NCBI RefSeq assembly: GCF_001424835.1
Contig: NZ_LMCQ01000002.1
Span: forward strand, 152,156 to 216,155
DNA: 64,000 bases
Origin: Variovorax sp. Root318D1
GTDB lineage: Bacteria > Pseudomonadota > Gammaproteobacteria > Burkholderiales > Burkholderiaceae_C
Direction of reading: 5' to 3'
Made by a program: the position numbers and the translations under genes. Shown here one piece after another: positions 59,897-64,000 of this stretch; within the stretch, counting starts at the first letter, position 1; every line of letters begins with the position of its first letter. The notes beneath the pieces were generated by a model. It did not search any database and was not told where the DNA came from. It saw only the letters and a program-made list of their open reading frames with translations.

Positions 59897-60019
59897 GACA
59901 AGCTTTCGAGGGCTGGGTTGGGCGCGAGGGTTGGCCGGGCCGCGAAATCGAACAGCGAAATGATCGCACCGAAAGGCATTCGGGTGCCAGTTCGCGCAGT
60001 CGCGCGAACGCAGGGATCT

Positions 60020-60331
60020 TCAGTCGTCCTGCGGCGACGCCCGAGACGCGGAGCGCCTGAGCGCCAGCCACCAGAGGAGCGCCGCATTGATGGACCAGCC
60101 TGCTGCAAGCACGGCGAGCGCGGTCTGCGCCACGCCCGGCGCCAGATCGAGCGCCAGCAGCGCCAGCGACCACGGCAAAGCCCCCGCGATGGCCGCGAGC
60201 AGGGCCGTCTCGCTGTCGGGAAATGCTGCCGATGAAACCACGCACAACACCCCCACGGCCGTATAGGCGAGCGCCCCGAGGCGCCACCACGAAGGAATGA
60301 GCGGTCGAGGGGCGGGTTCAGCAGTGTGCAT
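60020..60331 (-). CDS. Small multi-helix membrane protein
   Basis: 103 residues from the ATG before HTAEPAPRP: three or four hydrophobic helices (ALAYTAVGVLCVVSS, LLAAIAGALPWSLALLAL, AALLWWLAL) and a basic/acidic tail. No family recognised. An earlier ATG (60385) adds 18 residues. The tRNA promoter overlaps its upstream side. Confidence 0.6.
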   Translation of the reverse strand: MHTAEPAPRPLIPSWWRLGALAYTAVGVLCVVSSAAFPDSETALLAAIAGALPWSLALLALDLAPGVAQTALAVLAAGWSINAALLWWLALRRSASRASPQDD

Positions 60332-60392
60332 ATGCGGAAGATCGCAGTTGGCAGCATCATGCCTCGACAGCCGCTCGCGCGTCATGTGTGGG

Positions 60393-60398
60393 TAGAAT
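60393..60398 (+). promoter_or_regulatory. -10 element for tRNA-Arg
   Basis: TAGAAT 26 bases before the mature tRNA 5' end; -35 not clear. Confidence 0.4.
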
Positions 60399-60423
60399 TC
60401 GGCCTTCCTTTCCGGCCCGGAAT

Positions 60424-60500
60424 CTGCCCGTAGCTCAGTTGGATAGAGCACCTGCCTTCTAAGCAGGTTGTCGGGGGTTCGATCCCCTCCGGGCAGGCCA
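60424..60500 (+). tRNA. tRNA-Arg (UCU)
   Basis: 77 bases with CCA encoded. Acceptor CTGCCCG pairs CGGGCAG; TA linker; D stem GCTC/GAGC; anticodon stem CCTGC/GCAGG with loop CTTCTAA (anticodon TCT, reads AGA/AGG); T loop TTCGATC with one G-T in its stem. Confidence 0.95.
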
Positions 60501-60530
60501 CCTCACACCTTCACGCAAGCACTGGCTCTC

Positions 60531-60548
60531 CCGCAGGCCTTCCTGCGG
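60531..60548. terminator. Stem-loop between tRNA-Arg and the cytochrome gene
   Basis: Seven-bp perfect stem CCGCAGG/CCTGCGG with CCTT loop. No T tract on either strand, so a terminator role is weak. Confidence 0.3.
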
Positions 60549-60558
60549 CGAAAGTCAT

Positions 60559-61089
60559 TCATCCCGGAAACTGCACCACCGGACCGCCAGGCTTGGTGCC
60601 CGGCGGAACAAACGCGGGCGCCGGATCGCCGCCGCGGCCGAGCGAGCGGGTGTACGTGTAGATCGCCTTCAAGTCTGCGTCGGTCATCGCGCGCACGTTG
60701 AACCATGGCATGGGCGGGCGCGGCGTCATGGTTCGCGCATATTTCACCCACTGCTGCTGGCTCATGTCAGCCATGAGCAAGCGCAGATTGGCCGCGTAGG
60801 TGGTGCCCCATGGGCCGGACCAGCCCAAGGCGTCACCGGTGAGCCACAGCTTCTCGTCGACCTCCCCGTTCTTTGGGGCGTAGCCGGGCGTGTGGCAATC
60901 GTTGCAGCCCGCGATCATCACCAGGTAGCGGCCGCGCTGGATCTCGCTCTTGTTCGCCTTCTGGCCGCCGCCTGTTTGCGCCCCAGCCAACGCCGAGGAC
61001 AGGAGGATGGCCAATACGGCGGTGGAGCGTGCAACGCGGCGAATCAGGTGGGCAGTCGGGGCGGCATGTGGATATGTGCAATCCTTCAT
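60559..61089 (-). CDS. Exported monohaem cytochrome c
   Basis: 176 residues. Signal peptide ending near ALAGA (residue 37); one haem site Cys62-x-x-Cys65-His66 (CNDCH); distal Met candidates occur in RTMTPRPPMPWF. Similar to the cytochrome subunits linked to membrane dehydrogenases, but no dehydrogenase gene is adjacent. AGGAG is 9 bases before the chosen ATG; an ATG at 61116 is less likely. Confidence 0.88.
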   Translation of the reverse strand: MKDCTYPHAAPTAHLIRRVARSTAVLAILLSSALAGAQTGGGQKANKSEIQRGRYLVMIAGCNDCHTPGYAPKNGEVDEKLWLTGDALGWSGPWGTTYAANLRLLMADMSQQQWVKYARTMTPRPPMPWFNVRAMTDADLKAIYTYTRSLGRGGDPAPAFVPPGTKPGGPVVQFPG

Positions 61090-61106
61090 TGGCTGGCTCC
61101 TGGGTA

Positions 61107-61137
61107 TGGTGTTCATGTCGAAGTAGACATGGCACCA
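61107..61137. promoter_or_regulatory. Inverted repeat before the cytochrome gene
   Basis: Arms TGGTGttCATGTC and GACATGgCACCA pair over 11 bases with one bulge; a perfect 12-bp palindrome GCCACCGGTGGC follows at 61143-61154. Possible operator for the cytochrome gene. Confidence 0.35.
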
Positions 61138-61220
61138 CGGTAGCCACCGGTGGCGGGCCGCGCATGGGCGCTTCAACCATTTGTGCCTGGGGCTTTTGTC
61201 ATGGGGTAGCCCAAAAGCAA

Positions 61221-61254
61221 AACGCCTGCAACAACTTACGTCATTGCAGGCGTT
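61221..61254. terminator. Strong hairpin, terminator or junction element
   Basis: 11-bp perfect stem AACGCCTGCAA/TTGCAGGCGTT with a 12-base loop, followed on the plus strand by CACATTTTT. It lies between the starts of the cytochrome gene and the 3' end of copA, so it could end copA transcription, but it is 67 bases past the copA stop. Confidence 0.45.
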
Positions 61255-61320
61255 CACATTTTTGGTCGGGCGAAACCGATCTAAAGAGGGGCTACAACCC
61301 CCGTGGATCCTAAGGGTCAA

Positions 61321-63795
<2,475 letters not shown>

Positions 63796-63901
63796 TCGAG
63801 TTCTCCAACGAAGAATTGGCTGCATCCCACGCGGCGGTGCGCTCAGTTCACACACGCTCGCCAAGGCCATTCAGCCGACTGAAGCCGCTGTCCCGGGTGA
63901 A

Positions 63902-64000
63902 TCACTTCGGCGGGTAGCCCGCTTCCGTCAGGGCCGCAGCCACAGACTCACGGTCCTCTGCGCTGTCGACACGCAATCTTTTGGTCGGTAGGTCGACTTC
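63902..64000 (-). CDS. copZ: CopZ-like metallochaperone, C-terminal end
   Basis: Last 32 residues of a heavy-metal-associated (HMA) domain: VDLPTKRLRVDSAED... ending ALTEAGYPPK. This matches the second beta strand, helix 2 and end of CopZ/HMA modules. The metal-binding CxxC lies outside the window. It is 106 bases upstream of copA on the same strand and would hand Cu(+) to it. A CueR promoter, if present, is outside. Confidence 0.8.
   Translation of the reverse strand, partial: EVDLPTKRLRVDSAEDRESVAAALTEAGYPPK

Overview
The window is high-GC chromosomal DNA, almost certainly from a betaproteobacterium of the family Comamonadaceae; gene content and order fit Variovorax best. This rests on recognised synteny and protein character, since no database search was possible. 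Genes are dense: no stretch longer than about 265 bases lacks one. GTG and TTG starts are common (zapE, ydcH-like, dinG-like, rluD, ispG, hfq, hflX, DUF2065), and many neighbours overlap by 4 bases (ATGA or GTGA).

Region 1 (1-29.7 kb) is conserved core. It opens with the 3' end of lpdA and zapE, a coiled-coil secreted protein, a PP2C phosphatase and a ydcH-like/dinG-like pair. The divergent bamD/rluD pair follows, then scpB-rluB. Next comes the long betaproteobacterial housekeeping run ndk-rlmN-pilW-rodZ-ispG-hisS-yfgM-like-bamB-der-hfq-hflX-hflK-hflC-DUF2065-hisZ-purA-phosphoribosyltransferase. It covers isoprenoid and histidine metabolism, outer-membrane assembly, ribosome GTPases, RNA chaperoning, membrane-protease control and purine synthesis. 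A VOC protein, metC and a small basic protein end it.

Region 2 (29.7-39.7 kb) is mixed. A Tat-exported arylesterase is divergent from a YbbA-type ABC ATPase, and their start codons share bases. No permease follows the ATPase; an uncharacterised two-helix membrane protein does. Then come rlmB, a flavin oxidoreductase, a 56-residue membrane protein, a beheaded cupin regulator beside an acetyltransferase, an aldo/keto reductase, a split chromate transporter, a YihY membrane protein, DUF924 and a CHRD lipoprotein.

Region 3 (39.7-46 kb) looks like a 3-hydroxybutyrate or related short-acid module: a patatin-like hydrolase, 3-hydroxybutyrate dehydrogenase and a complete TctCBA tripartite transporter. 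A convergent MarR-acetyltransferase fusion gene overlaps tctA. Two inverted repeats with related half-sites lie before the patatin gene and before tctC.

Region 4 (46-64 kb) is accessory metabolism: a YgiQ radical SAM protein, a cold-shock/DUF1294 fusion, a phytase-esterase lipoprotein and a PhoX-type Tat phosphatase. Three acyl-CoA enzymes follow the AMACR, dienoyl-CoA reductase and crotonase families. There are also a GST, DUF488, a DSD1-type PLP enzyme, tRNA-Arg(UCU), a monohaem cytochrome c and a copper P-type ATPase with the tail of a copZ-like chaperone at the right edge. The copA 3' end runs through a tandem 12-bp repeat and may mark an old integration junction. No CRISPR array, insertion sequence or intact phage gene was seen.
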